64,000 bases of DNA from Aphrocallistes beatrix (GCA_963281255.1 OY725499.1:3677148-3741147), one strand, 5' to 3'; shown: positions 31,584 through 42,278, numbered from the stretch's first letter. Notes: generated by a model from the letters alone, not told the origin. Numbers and translations: made by a program.

Positions 31584-31997
31584 ATGATCAAAATAATATA
31601 TCTCAAGGTGAGGAATTGGAAATTGAAATTGAACATAGGGACCATTCTTACAGTTTCAGCGATACTCCTTATTATAAGCATCGTTGGGTCCTCTGTGTCA
31701 TTGACTTCCTCTGCTAATGAAGTGGAATATTGGTTGAATAGAAACCAGACGAATTACACAAACTCAAACTGTATTGATACGACTGATAGTTTTCTATTGG
31801 GAGCAAAAATGTCCATGGTGATTACTAATATAGCATGGATACTCAGCTCAAGTTTTTTCGTGTGTATCTGCATAGAGAGCTTCTACATCCTACATTTAGG
31901 GAAAAGACAGGGTAGTACACAGCCAGTAGTAAAGAGTCAACCAACGCCCTATCTTGAAAATCAAGATGAACAAGAACGCCTGCTGATGAGGGACTAG
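31584..31997 (+). CDS. Family B3 membrane protein (137 aa)
   Basis: Paralogue of 27469: membrane segments at about 16-43 and 76-100, loop with EVEYWLNRNQTNYTNSNC (sequons NQT and NYT), tail with PTPYLEN and EQERLL, ending MRD. A TAG then precedes in-frame codons for LPNDQA and a Thr/Ala-rich tip. Thus the terminal module exists in DNA but is not translated unless the stop is read through. Frame otherwise intact. Confidence 0.7.
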   Translation: MIKIIYLKVRNWKLKLNIGTILTVSAILLIISIVGSSVSLTSSANEVEYWLNRNQTNYTNSNCIDTTDSFLLGAKMSMVITNIAWILSSSFFVCICIESFYILHLGKRQGSTQPVVKSQPTPYLENQDEQERLLMRD

Positions 31998-32162
31998 CTA
32001 CCCAATGATCAAGCAGCTACTGGAACAGCATTAGCGACTAGCTAGTAGAACTAACTCAGATGAGTTAACATTAACAAACTCTATTGAAAGTGTAAATATG
32101 TGTAGAATATAGATTCTTGTATTTGTTGAGTTATATTTTAAGTTATACAATTAATTATAGGG

Positions 32163-32565
32163 TATACAAGCGCGCTTCGCTTGCTTGCGCTGCGCGGCTG
32201 GCAGACATTTTGTGTCCGCCGGAGGCTCCCTTCGGTCGCCTGGGGTCACATTGGTTAATTATAAGGGATATATCATCTCTAAATATGTCTATCTTAGTGT
32301 TAAAATCGATATCACTCGAAAAATCACCAAATTTGTCAATTTTAAAATTTTTGATGCGTAATGATGACGTCATAACAGAGTGATTAGTCATCATTTTTGA
32401 TGGTAGTTATATCATATGTGAGGTATATTAATGTGCACATTCTATTAAAATTTCAGCCTTCTATCTCCTATAATGGCTGAGTTATGCTCGAATAACTGCA
32501 TTGCTTAACTTTTTAAAATGTGACAATGACGTCATAATTCCATGATGAGTCGACATTTTTATCTG
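32163..32565 (+). repeat. Dispersed repeat R3
   Basis: Longer copy of 30877-31230, with an extra CCGGAGGCTCCCTTCGGTCG insertion in the head. The following stretch, 32566-33140, has no gene or repeat I can name. Confidence 0.65.
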
Positions 32566-33200
32566 AGGTCAGAACTTAGTGGAGCCATAGCTAAAATACT
32601 CCCACATGCCAAAAATCAGCTTTCTGTGACCAGCAGTTTCTTCGGTCAATTCGTTACAGTTTTAGGCTGGGAATAAATTGTTTTTAAAATACTAGTATGC
32701 TAACACTTTTGTCCCATTTTTAGGGGGCGAAGATTGGGAAAAATCCACTATAAGTGGCATAATTACTTTTTATCACAGGTTATTGTACTGAAGACCTCCC
32801 ATCTACTTCATCATACATAAATTCTTAATTATTTGATCGTGAATTGATCGTATTCCACGAATTCAAAAAGAATATCACCAAATTCCTTTTTAGCCATTTT
32901 CAAGGTGAAAATATAGCAGGTAGATACTCGTAGATTTAACGATAATTTTTCTACCAGCATTTTATTGTCAATCTACATTTAAAATCTCTGAGAGATATAA
33001 AATCAATTCCTACCAACATCACATAGTCAACTAATAGGACAAATGCGTACTAAATCAACTCTGTACTAATACCTAATAGTACTCGCTTTATCGAGTATCG
33101 CTTACAGGAATACTATATGTAGAAAGGAAAACTAGATATGCACTGTGGCACTAAAAGATCAATGTTTATACTGTAACAGTCACTCAAATACAGCATAATT

Positions 33201-33508
33201 ATGGTAAACATGGCAAACCGCGACTTGATCTACGGATTCTCCTGTATCTGCTGTGTACCTGTGATTACTTCGGTTATTAGTATAATGGGTTCATTTCTAC
33301 CTGAATGACTGAAATTATCACAACAGATAATTCCACTTTAAAACCATGTTTATATGTGCTAGTGGTACATTCTAAGGTCCATTCTGTGCGATCAGTGATT
33401 TTAGGCTCATCGTGCATGAACTCAATCGTCTATTGCCGCATTACTACAATTCTACGAATCTTAGAAAGAGAGTTGATTCAGGATTCACATTGTGAGATTG
33501 TGAGATAA
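33201..33508 (+). pseudogene. Degraded family C copy
   Basis: The leader AGATATGCACTGTGG and the ACAGTcACT block before it match the leader of the gene at 34172. From ATG 33201/33210 the frame gives a short polar start and one membrane segment (CVPVITSVISIMGS), in the same place as in 34172, then a TGA at 33306-33308. Another frame is open to 33508, but only faint similarity remains. A decayed duplicate. Confidence 0.65.
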
Positions 33509-33590
33509 AATAAATTCTTAAAAACGCAAGAATGTATATTACAAATATAATTTTGAAACCTATAATTATAACACTGAGTTGAAGGTTTCA

Positions 33591-33689
33591 TCAGGTGGTG
33601 TGCTGCACATACACGTATGCGTAGACTCAGTCGCGTGGATAAATGAAGAGAATTTTAGGCATATGGCTTGAAAATCTGGATGAAACCTG
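33591..33689. mobile_element. Short hAT-like MITE
   Basis: Ends AGGTTTCATC and CTGGATGAAACCTG are inverted and match the ends of 28481-28704. Beyond it, 33690-34130 has only AT-rich sequence. Confidence 0.5.
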
Positions 33690-34171
33690 TATTACAACAT
33701 TTATAAGCTTTTTACTAATTGAACAAAATAAAGAGAAAGATTAAATAACAAGAAAAATTATGTAGCAATGGTTGATTGTGTAATTACACGTATGTGACTA
33801 TTTGAATATTAAAATTCGATGGTATTCAATTCATGCTTGCATATAACTAGGTCACATTTCTTCGCATAAAATAATTTGCGTGACAATAGATAATTATGTA
33901 ATAGGCCAATGCTAATACATCTCAAATTAGGAAAACTTATCTACCTAGACTGATATTTCCCTACCAATAGACTGTATGTAAATCCCCCCCAGGTAAATTA
34001 CCTCCTGTAGTGAAACTGCTGCCCATATGAAGTAACAGCACTATATCAGTTAACGTCCCTTATAGGTATTGCTACTTCTAAACTATAAAAGAGAAAGCTA
34101 GATATGCACTGTGGAGCTAGAAGATATATTTTAACATTATAACAGTTCACTTGACACAGCTATTCTACAGC

Positions 34172-34681
34172 ATGGCGAAGACTACACTCCGATGCAGGAT
34201 CTACACATTCTACTGTCTCTTCTTCCCACTCTTGATTATCTCCGTCATCTGTATCGTAGGTTCAATACCGGTTTATTTGCATCAGTTTAGAGCAGCTTTG
34301 GTTTGCCCAACAGAAGATCGAGAGCAAAGTTACGAAACAGAGTACTCATCCCCGAATGAACTATGCAAATACTTCATTTTCAGTGGACTTCTCAACGCTA
34401 TCCTCACGTTACTCCTGATTGCATGCTGTTGCCTCACATGCCCATTCATCTGGTACTTGATGAACATCGTCACTAAACGTCAAATCGGTATGCACTATTC
34501 ATCGAATGGATACAGTGCACATGAACGCATGGGAGACTCCTGGCAGTATGCAGAGAACTTCCTACCTTCATACTCCACAGCTGCAAGGATGGGGAACGAA
34601 GAGGGACTGCTTAACAGTATGGTACCGCATGGTCGAACTTATGATAACTCAATGACAGCAGATGGTTACAGTGTAGCGTAG
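34172..34681 (+). CDS. Family C two-span membrane protein with LPSY tail (169 aa)
   Basis: Short basic N-terminus, membrane segment at about 10-36, loop of about 35 residues with one cysteine pair candidate, second membrane segment at about 66-96 rich in cysteine (ACCCLTCP). The tail of about 75 residues has LPSYSTA and then NEEGLL. The order PY-like motif, then leucine pair is the same as in families B and D, although the residue four before the leucines is Asn rather than acidic. I chose ATG 34172, the first ATG of the frame. TATAAAAG at about 34084 may be its TATA box. Function unknown. Confidence 0.7.
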   Translation: MAKTTLRCRIYTFYCLFFPLLIISVICIVGSIPVYLHQFRAALVCPTEDREQSYETEYSSPNELCKYFIFSGLLNAILTLLLIACCCLTCPFIWYLMNIVTKRQIGMHYSSNGYSAHERMGDSWQYAENFLPSYSTAARMGNEEGLLNSMVPHGRTYDNSMTADGYSVA

Positions 34682-36607
34682 ATCTTGAGAAGAATATAAG
34701 ATCTCATTTGTAAATGATGTGAGTATTTTAATATTGTAAGTACGTCTAACATATTTTTGATTTAAATGAGTACATTAGAGGCAGCAATTGTGGATATGAT
34801 GCCCGTTTATTATGAATAAAACGTTTGATCCCAAAGCTTATATTAGGATGGAGATATGCCACAACTTGATAAGTTCATTTTACATACACGTATAGGCATA
34901 TGGGGATTTCTTAATGTAGAACAGAACAGTGATATACATCGGGTAAAGAAATTATATGAACACAGAATTAGAAATGGCAATATTGCTGGTCAGTAGAATC
35001 ATAGGTAGTTCCGTTCTGATTGTCGGCGCAGTACTCAAACACAAATGCGCCATTGCATACATCCCAACCGTTTTTTCACTTTCTAAACTAATTTTCGCGA
35101 GTGTCCCGCTTTTAGATGAAATTCACCCATTATGTCCCGATCTTTATAATTCCATGTACAATACTTCTCTATTGCGTCCCGCTTTACCAAAGCTCAAGTG
35201 GGAATGTATGCGATTGACAATCCAAAATCTGCGTTCGAATTGTTGGAAAGACTCGTTGAAACGAATGTCGCGCTATAAGTAGGTTAGGATGAGGGATATT
35301 ATAATATAATAATATAAACAACTATCTATATAATTAAAACTCAAATATTGTATGTATGTTTGTTTGTCTAGACGTCTGGAACAATTGACAAGGTTTAGAA
35401 ATAATAACCTGGGTTACGCATAAATAATATTAATACCTAGTCTAGAGCAGCTGCTCCCCTTTCACTTTCCACTTCCTCGACCACCAACAGCGTACTTAGA
35501 AACATAGAAAAGTATAAACTTTAGGCAAAGTCGATACTCGAGCGGCCGATCGAGAATTTTCGATCGGTACCCGACCCGTCCGGACCAGTTCCGGGAGCGT
35601 AGACTTGGAGTGGGGATTGATAGGGCCTCTGGCTACGACTCACAATTGGTAGGCCATTGCATAGGCCTCGGAGCCGGTCCGGCGGCCGCCGAACTAATGT
35701 TTACGCCAAGTTACTTCAAAGTCACATTAGTGCTTACTATCGAAGCGTTGTTAAGATTTAATGTACGAAATGTTACATGTATTTTGTCATTTTATCGAGA
35801 AGTATATACTAATTTCGATGAATCTGGCCATATTATACAATAGATGTTGTCAGCTTCCAGGGGAAAAGCCCCTAGACCCCACTGAGGGACTTTCAGCACC
35901 CACAGACCCCCAGTTTGATGCCCCCCCGTCAGTAAAATCCTTGGTTACGCCGGATCAATGCCCTGCTTTGGGCTACGACTCACGATTAGTAGGGGCATTT
36001 TCGGACGATTTGCAGTTTGGTCAGTAGAAGATTGGTGGGTCATGGCCCTTCCAACCCTACGTCCATGGATTCCATATATGGTCATGTCTGCTAAATATTA
36101 TGAAATGGTGTTAATAGATCTATTTTGCTTACATAATCCCACTTTTTAAAAATAACTATTATTCGTAGAGACAGTACGGCTCTGTTTAGTCTGCTACCTC
36201 CACACTGAGGGATATAATACATCCTCAATACAGATATCATACTGCACTAGACACAAATAATATCATTCTAGCCAGACTGATCATGTTTCACGTTGAAGTG
36301 GGTAACCAGCTTAGTTTAGGCACATACTTGATTAGTAGCATAAATAATCCCAAATCTTATTTTGAGGTAATTGAATATTTCTATATTTAAAAGTAGTAAT
36401 TCTGTCAATATAATATTCAACAAATTCGTTGCGTATGTGGAAGCCATTATTAAATATTACATTAATTGATTTGAATGTAATTTCCAGGATTTTATAACAA
36501 AATGTAATGTAAATTATTCTGAAGCCTTGAAATTAGCTTAGCTAAGAGATAGAAATTGGAGGGGAATTTATTATGCTTAGAATTCTTCTAATTAGATCCA
36601 TTAAGAG
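34682..36607. other. Intergenic, with a possible Helitron-like stretch
   Basis: A frame at 34956-35282 (108 codons) has no family support. From about 35325 (TCTATATAATTAAAACTC, as at the 5' ends of some Helitron-related elements) to about 36090 the sequence is GC-richer, with GGCTACGACTCAC at 35630 and again at 35970. This is suggestive only. 36160-36600 is AT-rich with nothing found. Confidence 0.4.
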
Positions 36608-37066
36608 ATGTGTTGCTGTTCCCCACAAATACGCCTCTTCCTCTTCGCCTGTGTGTTCGGTCTGCTAACCATCTTAATCACACTCACAATCATCTCGGGT
36701 CTCTACCTATTCATTCTCTCCTGGTCCGAGTACTGTCAGACGATACCTACCACTTGTAGTCAGTGCGAAACAATCAGAATCAACTGCAAGTACCTCATCG
36801 CTTCAACATCTCTCCTGACAGGCCAATCTGTGTTGGTTATATTCTGTTTCTATAGCATGGTCTGCTTCTATGTCTCAATAAGACGAGGCCGAAGTCGATC
36901 TGTCCTAGACAGAGACTCAACTCCTGATCTTCCTGGCCCGTTAATAATGGCGCAGACGGCGAGACCTCCTACCTCCGGGCTACCCCCCTACTCAGAGACT
37001 GCTGGGGACACCGAAGCTCTCATTCGGCCCAGACAGCCTCCCAACTATGAAGACATTACTAATTAA
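36608..37066 (+). CDS. Family D membrane protein with two PY motifs and dileucine (152 aa)
   Basis: N-terminus MCCCS, membrane segment at about 9-37, loop with cysteines in TTCSQC and INC, second membrane segment at about 60-88, then a basic stop-transfer (RRGRSRS). The tail reads LPPYSE, then DTEALI, then PPNYED at the very end. PPNY is a textbook WW-domain ligand; DxxxLI is an acidic dileucine. This is the clearest version of the tail shared with family B (PPTY, ExxxLL, LPNY). I infer regulation by NEDD4-type ligases and clathrin adaptors, as for small PY-containing adaptors in other animals. Codon use is GC-richer than in family B. Confidence 0.75.
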   Translation: MCCCSPQIRLFLFACVFGLLTILITLTIISGLYLFILSWSEYCQTIPTTCSQCETIRINCKYLIASTSLLTGQSVLVIFCFYSMVCFYVSIRRGRSRSVLDRDSTPDLPGPLIMAQTARPPTSGLPPYSETAGDTEALIRPRQPPNYEDITN

Positions 37067-37180
37067 AACTTTTTCTGTCATAAGTTTTTAATGCATGATT
37101 TTAATATATTAATAAACTTCCATGCTAATCCACCCGTCTCAAAGTCTCGCAGTTTAGATGTTAAATCGAGTATTCATCAT

Positions 37181-37450
37181 CAGTAGCGGATTTAGGAGTG
37201 TGCGGCCGCACAGGGCCCCCACATTTTCGGGCCCCCCACAAATTGACATAAATTATATGCACTTGTTTTTCTAATGAAATACTCTCACTAATATGAATAT
37301 TGTATGCAGCAAATCTGATTTTTCATTTTCATTTCAAAATTTTAATAAAATTATAATAATAAATATAATCATTTTAAAAAAAATAATTAGATGTCAGGGC
37401 CCCCACAATCGCACTCGCACAGGGCCCCCACATTCCTAAATCCGGCACTG
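37181..37450. mobile_element. hAT-type MITE
   Basis: Ends CAGTAGCGGATTTAGGAGTG and CATTCCTAAATCCGGCACTG are inverted. An exact 8-bp duplication TTCATCAT flanks it (37173-37180 and 37451-37458). Subterminal CAGGGCCCCCACA repeats lie inside both ends. It sits between two convergent family D genes. Confidence 0.9.
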
Positions 37451-37732
37451 TTCATCATATCATGTCGATTTCAATTACCGTAATTTGGCTTGAACAATGA
37501 TGGAAATTTCTAGGTTTGAAAGTTCAGAATTTGCTTTACGGAAAATGTAAATTCAGAATAATTGAATTCTCTCAGAATTGAAAGATCCGAATATTTGTAA
37601 AAGTAGATACGACGATTTAATAAAATTCAGCATATTATTATTCTATATTACATCCTGTAGAGGGTCAATAACTCGACAGAGTTTCAAGACAATCTAAGAC
37701 TATGGGAGTGAGTGAGTTGAAGTTTGAAGAGA

Positions 37733-38194
37733 TTAATTGGTTGATGCAGATTCCTCATAGTTGGGAGGTGGGGCCCTCCCCGTGATGAGTCTCTCTCTCT
37801 CAGTCGCTACGGCGGAGTAAGTGGGCAAGCCGGATGACTGAGACCGCGCCGGCCGTATCACATCCCCAGAAACGGTTCCGCCCGCTTCTCTCTGTCTCTG
37901 TCTCTGGGACAAGATTGCACGCCTGTGTCTATATCTGCACGTTACAAGGCCTGAATAGAGTATGACTATTAGTATGAGCTCTGAGAGTAGTATAATGGAC
38001 AGAGATGTAGATGCGTCCAGAATATTGAGTAGTGAGGAGTCGTCAGCCAAAACCTGAGTACTGTACTGAGGTCGAACAGACCAGTAGAGCACGCACACCA
38101 CGAGTTCCACAATCACCGTTATGAATAACAGCACTAACGTCAGGGCCAAACCCGTTAGGAGTATGAGGAACCAGATCTTAGCAGAAGTGCACAT
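37733..38194 (-). CDS. Family D membrane protein (153 aa)
   Basis: Membrane segments are at about 7-39 and 56-84, followed by an arginine-rich juxtamembrane region. The tail has LPTYSA, ERERLI (ExxxLI) and PPPNYEES close to the C-terminus. The spacing of the three motifs matches the convergent paralogue at 36608. No N-terminal cysteine cluster beyond MCTS. Start ATG 38194. It is in tandem with 38352 on the same strand. Confidence 0.75.
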   Translation of the reverse strand: MCTSAKIWFLILLTGLALTLVLLFITVIVELVVCVLYWSVRPQYSTQVLADDSSLLNILDASTSLSIILLSELILIVILYSGLVTCRYRHRRAILSQRQRQREAGGTVSGDVIRPARSQSSGLPTYSAVATERERLITGRAPPPNYEESASTN

Positions 38195-38351
38195 TCCTTC
38201 TAATTACGTCAATACAAGCAAGCATTATAAGGCAGGAATTCGGGATATTATTTTGTAAGTAAAAGACTGGGAAAAAACAAAATAATATTTATTTGAAAAG
38301 TAAAAAGGTGAATTTGAAGAATAATGATCTGCTATTAAAAAGTGAATGTCA

Positions 38352-38792
38352 TTATGAATCAGCGGGACTGTTCGTGTTCTCTACAATGACGTCCAAATAG
38401 GCGGGGGGTCCGGATGTCTCTTCCGCTGCATAGGAAGGCAGACTGTTCGAGCTCAGGACGCTATCTCGTACTGAACCTCGCGTGCGTCTCCGACGATTGT
38501 GGCTAACTCGATTCGCTATTACCCTCTTCAAATTCTCAATTTTGTACTCTGACTGTTGAAGGGAAATCATCAGGCCGCCGGACAATGCAATGAAGATGAT
38601 CAACCCAATTGTTGACATCATCAGCACGAAGGTGACAAGATATTTCCATATTTCGTTACTGCAACTCAATCCAGTCCAGACTGAGTAGAGGTAGGCCAGC
38701 TCGGCGGGGACGCAACAAATCGTCCAAATTACGAGAAAAGAAAACACTGCGACTGAAGTGCAGAACCTACAAGTGCGGCTGCAGAAGGTCAT
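38352..38792 (-). CDS. Family D-like membrane protein, PY motifs without dileucine (146 aa)
   Basis: Cysteine-rich start (TFCSRTCRFC), membrane segments at about 12-36 and 48-74, a basic region with RRRRTR, and a tail with LPSYAAEE and GPPAYLDV. The two PY motifs are only about ten residues apart, and the dileucine between them is missing, so the motif set is reduced compared with 37733. Start ATG 38792. Function unknown; tail binding to WW domains is inferred. Confidence 0.7.
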   Translation of the reverse strand: MTFCSRTCRFCTSVAVFSFLVIWTICCVPAELAYLYSVWTGLSCSNEIWKYLVTFVLMMSTIGLIIFIALSGGLMISLQQSEYKIENLKRVIANRVSHNRRRRTRGSVRDSVLSSNSLPSYAAEETSGPPAYLDVIVENTNSPADS

Positions 38793-39210
38793 TCTAAACC
38801 TACCTTATTTTACAAGATAGCATATATTGGCAAGTACGGGTGTAGTCATGTGACAGCCACAGTACCCTCATAGTAGACGTAAGTAGATTCAGGAAATAAT
38901 ATTTGGTTCCATTAGAACAAACAATACAAGAGTTATTTACGTTTGTACAGTGGGACTAGGGAATATGGCTAGTGTTGTAATAGAATATAATATTAACGTT
39001 ACACTAATGTTATAATTATAGGCGTTGTTTAAAAACCTCTAAACAATATAGTATATTGATTAGATAAGGTTTATAAGTGTGCGTATTACCTTTATGAAAT
39101 CTCCCTACTATGATAACATGTATGACGAAATCAATAGCATTTCTAGTTGTGTGATGGCATAGTTGTCCCCCACCTTAAAATGATAAGAATGTCCCCACGT
39201 AATAGATTAT

Positions 39211-39323
39211 GATTAATTGTAGAATGCCCAGCATTTATATGGCTTCAGTGGCATAGAAAATGGCTGGGAGACATCCGCGATATCGCGGACACTGTGTCCC
39301 CACTGTGCATTCTACGGTTAATC
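39211..39323. repeat. Foldback MITE
   Basis: GATTAATTGTAGAATGCCCAG on the left and CTGTGCATTCTACGGTTAATC on the right are near-perfect inverted repeats, with a TCCGCGATATCGCGGA palindrome between them. Confidence 0.65.
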
Positions 39324-39467
39324 TCCGATTAAAAAGGCGGCATTTATTTTTAGCAATTTGATGCTTCAAAAGCATAATGACGTCATTAAGATAGATATTT
39401 AGTATGGCACTCCATTACAAGAGATTCCACTTTAAGGCAATTATTCTATCCGCAATTCCTCCCAAAT

Positions 39468-39615
39468 CAGGGCCGTAGCCAACAGTCCGGTTTCAACCTG
39501 ACCACTTTTTACCAATTTAGCCTCAAAAGGGGCCATTTTGTATGGTCGGACTGGTTTCAATCTGACCACTTTTCAATCTCAACCGGACCACTTCAAACCT
39601 GGTGACTACGGCCTC
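39468..39615. repeat. MITE with CAGGGCCGTAG ends
   Basis: CAGGGCCGTAGCCA and GACTACGGCCTC ends, with repeated CCGGTTTCAACCTGACCAC-type blocks inside. A related element lies at about 45508-45625. Confidence 0.6.
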
Positions 39616-41394
39616 CCATATAAATCTAGCGGTTTACAAGGCAACAGCTTCTATTAGAGTGGAAAGGTAGGAGAGCAACACTAATACAAATTCCAATCAG
39701 TATTCAAAAGTGTGTAAATTGCCATTACTGCGTCTCTGCGGTAGCTTTGCCTAGGCAGATAGGATCACATAAGCAATCTGAAAAATGCACAATATGTATA
39801 TTTGTAAAATGAAATTTCCAATATAGTTTAAAATTAATGGACGTCTGTCTTCCTCTGTTTACGTCTGTTTACACTGACAGCCTGGATGTGATAACTGCAC
39901 TCAGATATTTGTCAGTTGAGAATAGGTTGGTGGGTTATCTCTGAAAAAGGAGTTTCGTCTATCATCAGGAAAAGGTGTGTATCCAGGCAAGCTTGCACGG
40001 AGTCCGCCCCACCGATCGATGTCACCACTACTCTCCGCCAAGGACCTATCCCGATACGATTCGTGCGAACCAGACCAATTTAAGTTTTCTCTAGCTTGGG
40101 AGAATAAGTATTGGATTTATCTGATAACATTTTCAATTTATACTAGAGTTGTGCATACATTTTGGCTACATATCAGCCTTATATTATATTATTCTAGCTT
40201 AGTCAATTTGAGGTTAGGTTACTTCCAGAATCGAAAGTACAGGAGTATTAGTTGTAGCTGATGAAATCAATATGTTCACAATATTTACAGGGAAATCCAG
40301 AAATAAATATTCAAGATTTTGCAATTAAAACAGTCATATGATACTTACATAATATTATAAATGTAATTGAAATTACATCTTATTCAGGAATTTATTTAGT
40401 ATTAGCGAATCAATTTTGCTAAGAAAAAAATATAGTAGAATCAAAAGGGATTGAAACATCGCTGTGTCTACATAAGTGAATATCATATGAACACACTCCA
40501 ATTGCACAATTGCACAAATGTACAAATCTATTGAAAATTATATATAATTACTTGTATACGTATCATCAAATAAGATATTTACAACAGAACAATAAACTAC
40601 GTATTTTGATTTACCAATTCACTCTTGTTAAAAATTGCGGTAATGTCAACATCAACAAATTATTCTATATTAGAAATAATTATGTGATATTATTTCTTGG
40701 GTCAGAATTATTTTGTGTAATTAATGATGTGTTGAAAATATCTCAAAGCAACAGAATGTTGACATGACTTCATTTCATCGTACCGATTCAATTCCAATGT
40801 AAAAGTATTTCGTTAACTCCGAAATGTGGCATCAGATATGTAAACAGGAAGTTGCATTTCGACGTATCGAAATTGAAACTGATATCATATGGTGTGCAGT
40901 GGTAAACTAATTGCTATATTTCCTCACTGGCATAATGTTTATGGAACTTTCAATTACAATTTAAACAGATAAGCTCACTTTACAGGAATAAAGTGATTAT
41001 CAAAATTGAAATTAAAAACTTTTTAAACCTGGAAAATACTTGCATTCTGGCATGATTACAAAATTTTAACCTGGAATTTCTGGTAAATAACCTACTCTTT
41101 TAAAATATTCAAAATGGAATTATCCAAATCATTTCAGGAGATAGGAGGATACTCATACACGTACCTGTCTAACGGATTAGCGAAAGAAAGTGTCTTCGTT
41201 TGTAGAAGTTTTTAATCAACCATTTAAGCTCTGCCACTAAATTAAATCGCGTTATTGTTACACTGAATAAGACTACTACGTATTACGAATTAACTAACGA
41301 ACCGTAATAGAATACTATAAAGCTTTTCGTGTTAAAGATTTCGTACAAAAACGGTATAAAATGGAAATAAAATGCCATTATTCATATATGTATT

Positions 41395-41646
41395 ATGGAG
41401 CGAACTGGAGAAATCTTGAAAGAAATCGCCCTACTCTTCCAACTGCTAGGCTCATCAACGTACACAAACAGCACTACAGCCTCCAAACCAGTGGAACTAG
41501 GGATGGGACATGGAGTAAAGCTATCAGTGAACTTAACTCAAATCATAATCATCAGTCTAATCGCAGTGATCATACTTGGCATTGTAATATTTGCTCTATC
41601 GCTAGGTTGCTGCTGCTGTCGGATTTATAAAAGAAGGATAAAGTGA
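41395..41646 (+). CDS. Single-span small membrane protein (83 aa)
   Basis: An N-terminal region of about 50 residues with NST and NLT sequons is followed by one membrane segment at about 50-72 and a short tail with CCCC and basic residues (RIYKRRIK). This suggests an outside N-terminus and a palmitoylated basic tail. A TATA box at 41354-41360 sits at a suitable distance. The first half is somewhat hydrophobic and could be a signal segment, but is weak. A diverged relative with a frameshift is at 42038. Confidence 0.55.
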   Translation: MERTGEILKEIALLFQLLGSSTYTNSTTASKPVELGMGHGVKLSVNLTQIIIISLIAVIILGIVIFALSLGCCCCRIYKRRIK

Positions 41647-42037
41647 TGGCATTTCCTCTTATACGTAGCTTATATCACGCTCTGATGTTGCTTAAAGCTA
41701 TGGTTTACACTCCATCAATCTTAAAATACTTTCAATATTATTAATTCATCATAATTGCTTTGCTCAGTTCAAGAAATAATAGCTTCATCTGTGTGTAGAA
41801 TAGTTTATTTGTATCAAGATGTGGATCTACACAATTACGTTATATTGCGCAAGTTAGATTAGTAATCAATTTAAAGATACGTAAGTATACATAGGAGTTC
41901 TGATTATTATGGAATCGTTGATTCAGCAAATATATTTCAACACAACAAAGGAGCGAAGTGATTTCAGGAGGGATAATATGCGAGATGCGTATATAAAACT
42001 ATAAATACTACAAAATTATTATTTAAGATATTTCACA

Positions 42038-42278
42038 ATGGTGCTAGGACCCAAAATAATTTTGCTATCTGTTACCATTGCTGTAGGTATCTTAGCTGTC
42101 TCATTCCACCTTTTTACAGCAAAAAAACTCCACAAATATACAAATTGATGCACATTTTGGAGCCAAGCTTGAAGAGTTCGTAATCTTACTTCTCAAAGGA
42201 TTGGGCTGTGTTTGTGTTGGAGGAATCATTTGCTGTATAATCAGTTTTGTATGCATTTGGTGTGATGGAAACTGTTAA
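42038..42278 (+). pseudogene. Small membrane protein gene with a frameshift in an A7 tract
   Basis: From ATG 42038 the frame gives a membrane segment (IILLSVTIAVGILAVS) but stops at 42146-42148. One base fewer in the seven-adenine run at 42121-42127 would join it to a frame that is open to TAA 42276-42278, encoding an NST sequon, a HFGAKLEEF stretch similar to the HGVKLSVN region of the gene at 41395, a second membrane segment and a cysteine-rich end. About 79 residues in all. The frameshift may be a real mutation, slippage or a homopolymer sequencing error. TATATAAAAC at about 41992 fits as promoter. Confidence 0.6.

Larger units (their letters stand above)
38793..41394. other. Gene-poor stretch
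   Basis: Contains two foldback elements (separate entries). A plus frame at 39977-40261 begins GC-rich but has no supporting start or family. About 80 bp at 40840-40925 recur at 43925-44005. A TATAAAATGG at 41354 precedes the next gene. I see nothing else. Confidence 0.45.

Noticed and set aside
34956-35282. 108-codon plus-strand frame
   Set aside because: Only one weak hydrophobic stretch and no paralogue, unlike the other genes of the locus.
39977-40261. 94-codon plus-strand frame
   Set aside because: GC-rich first third only, then random AT-rich codons; no family, no upstream signals.
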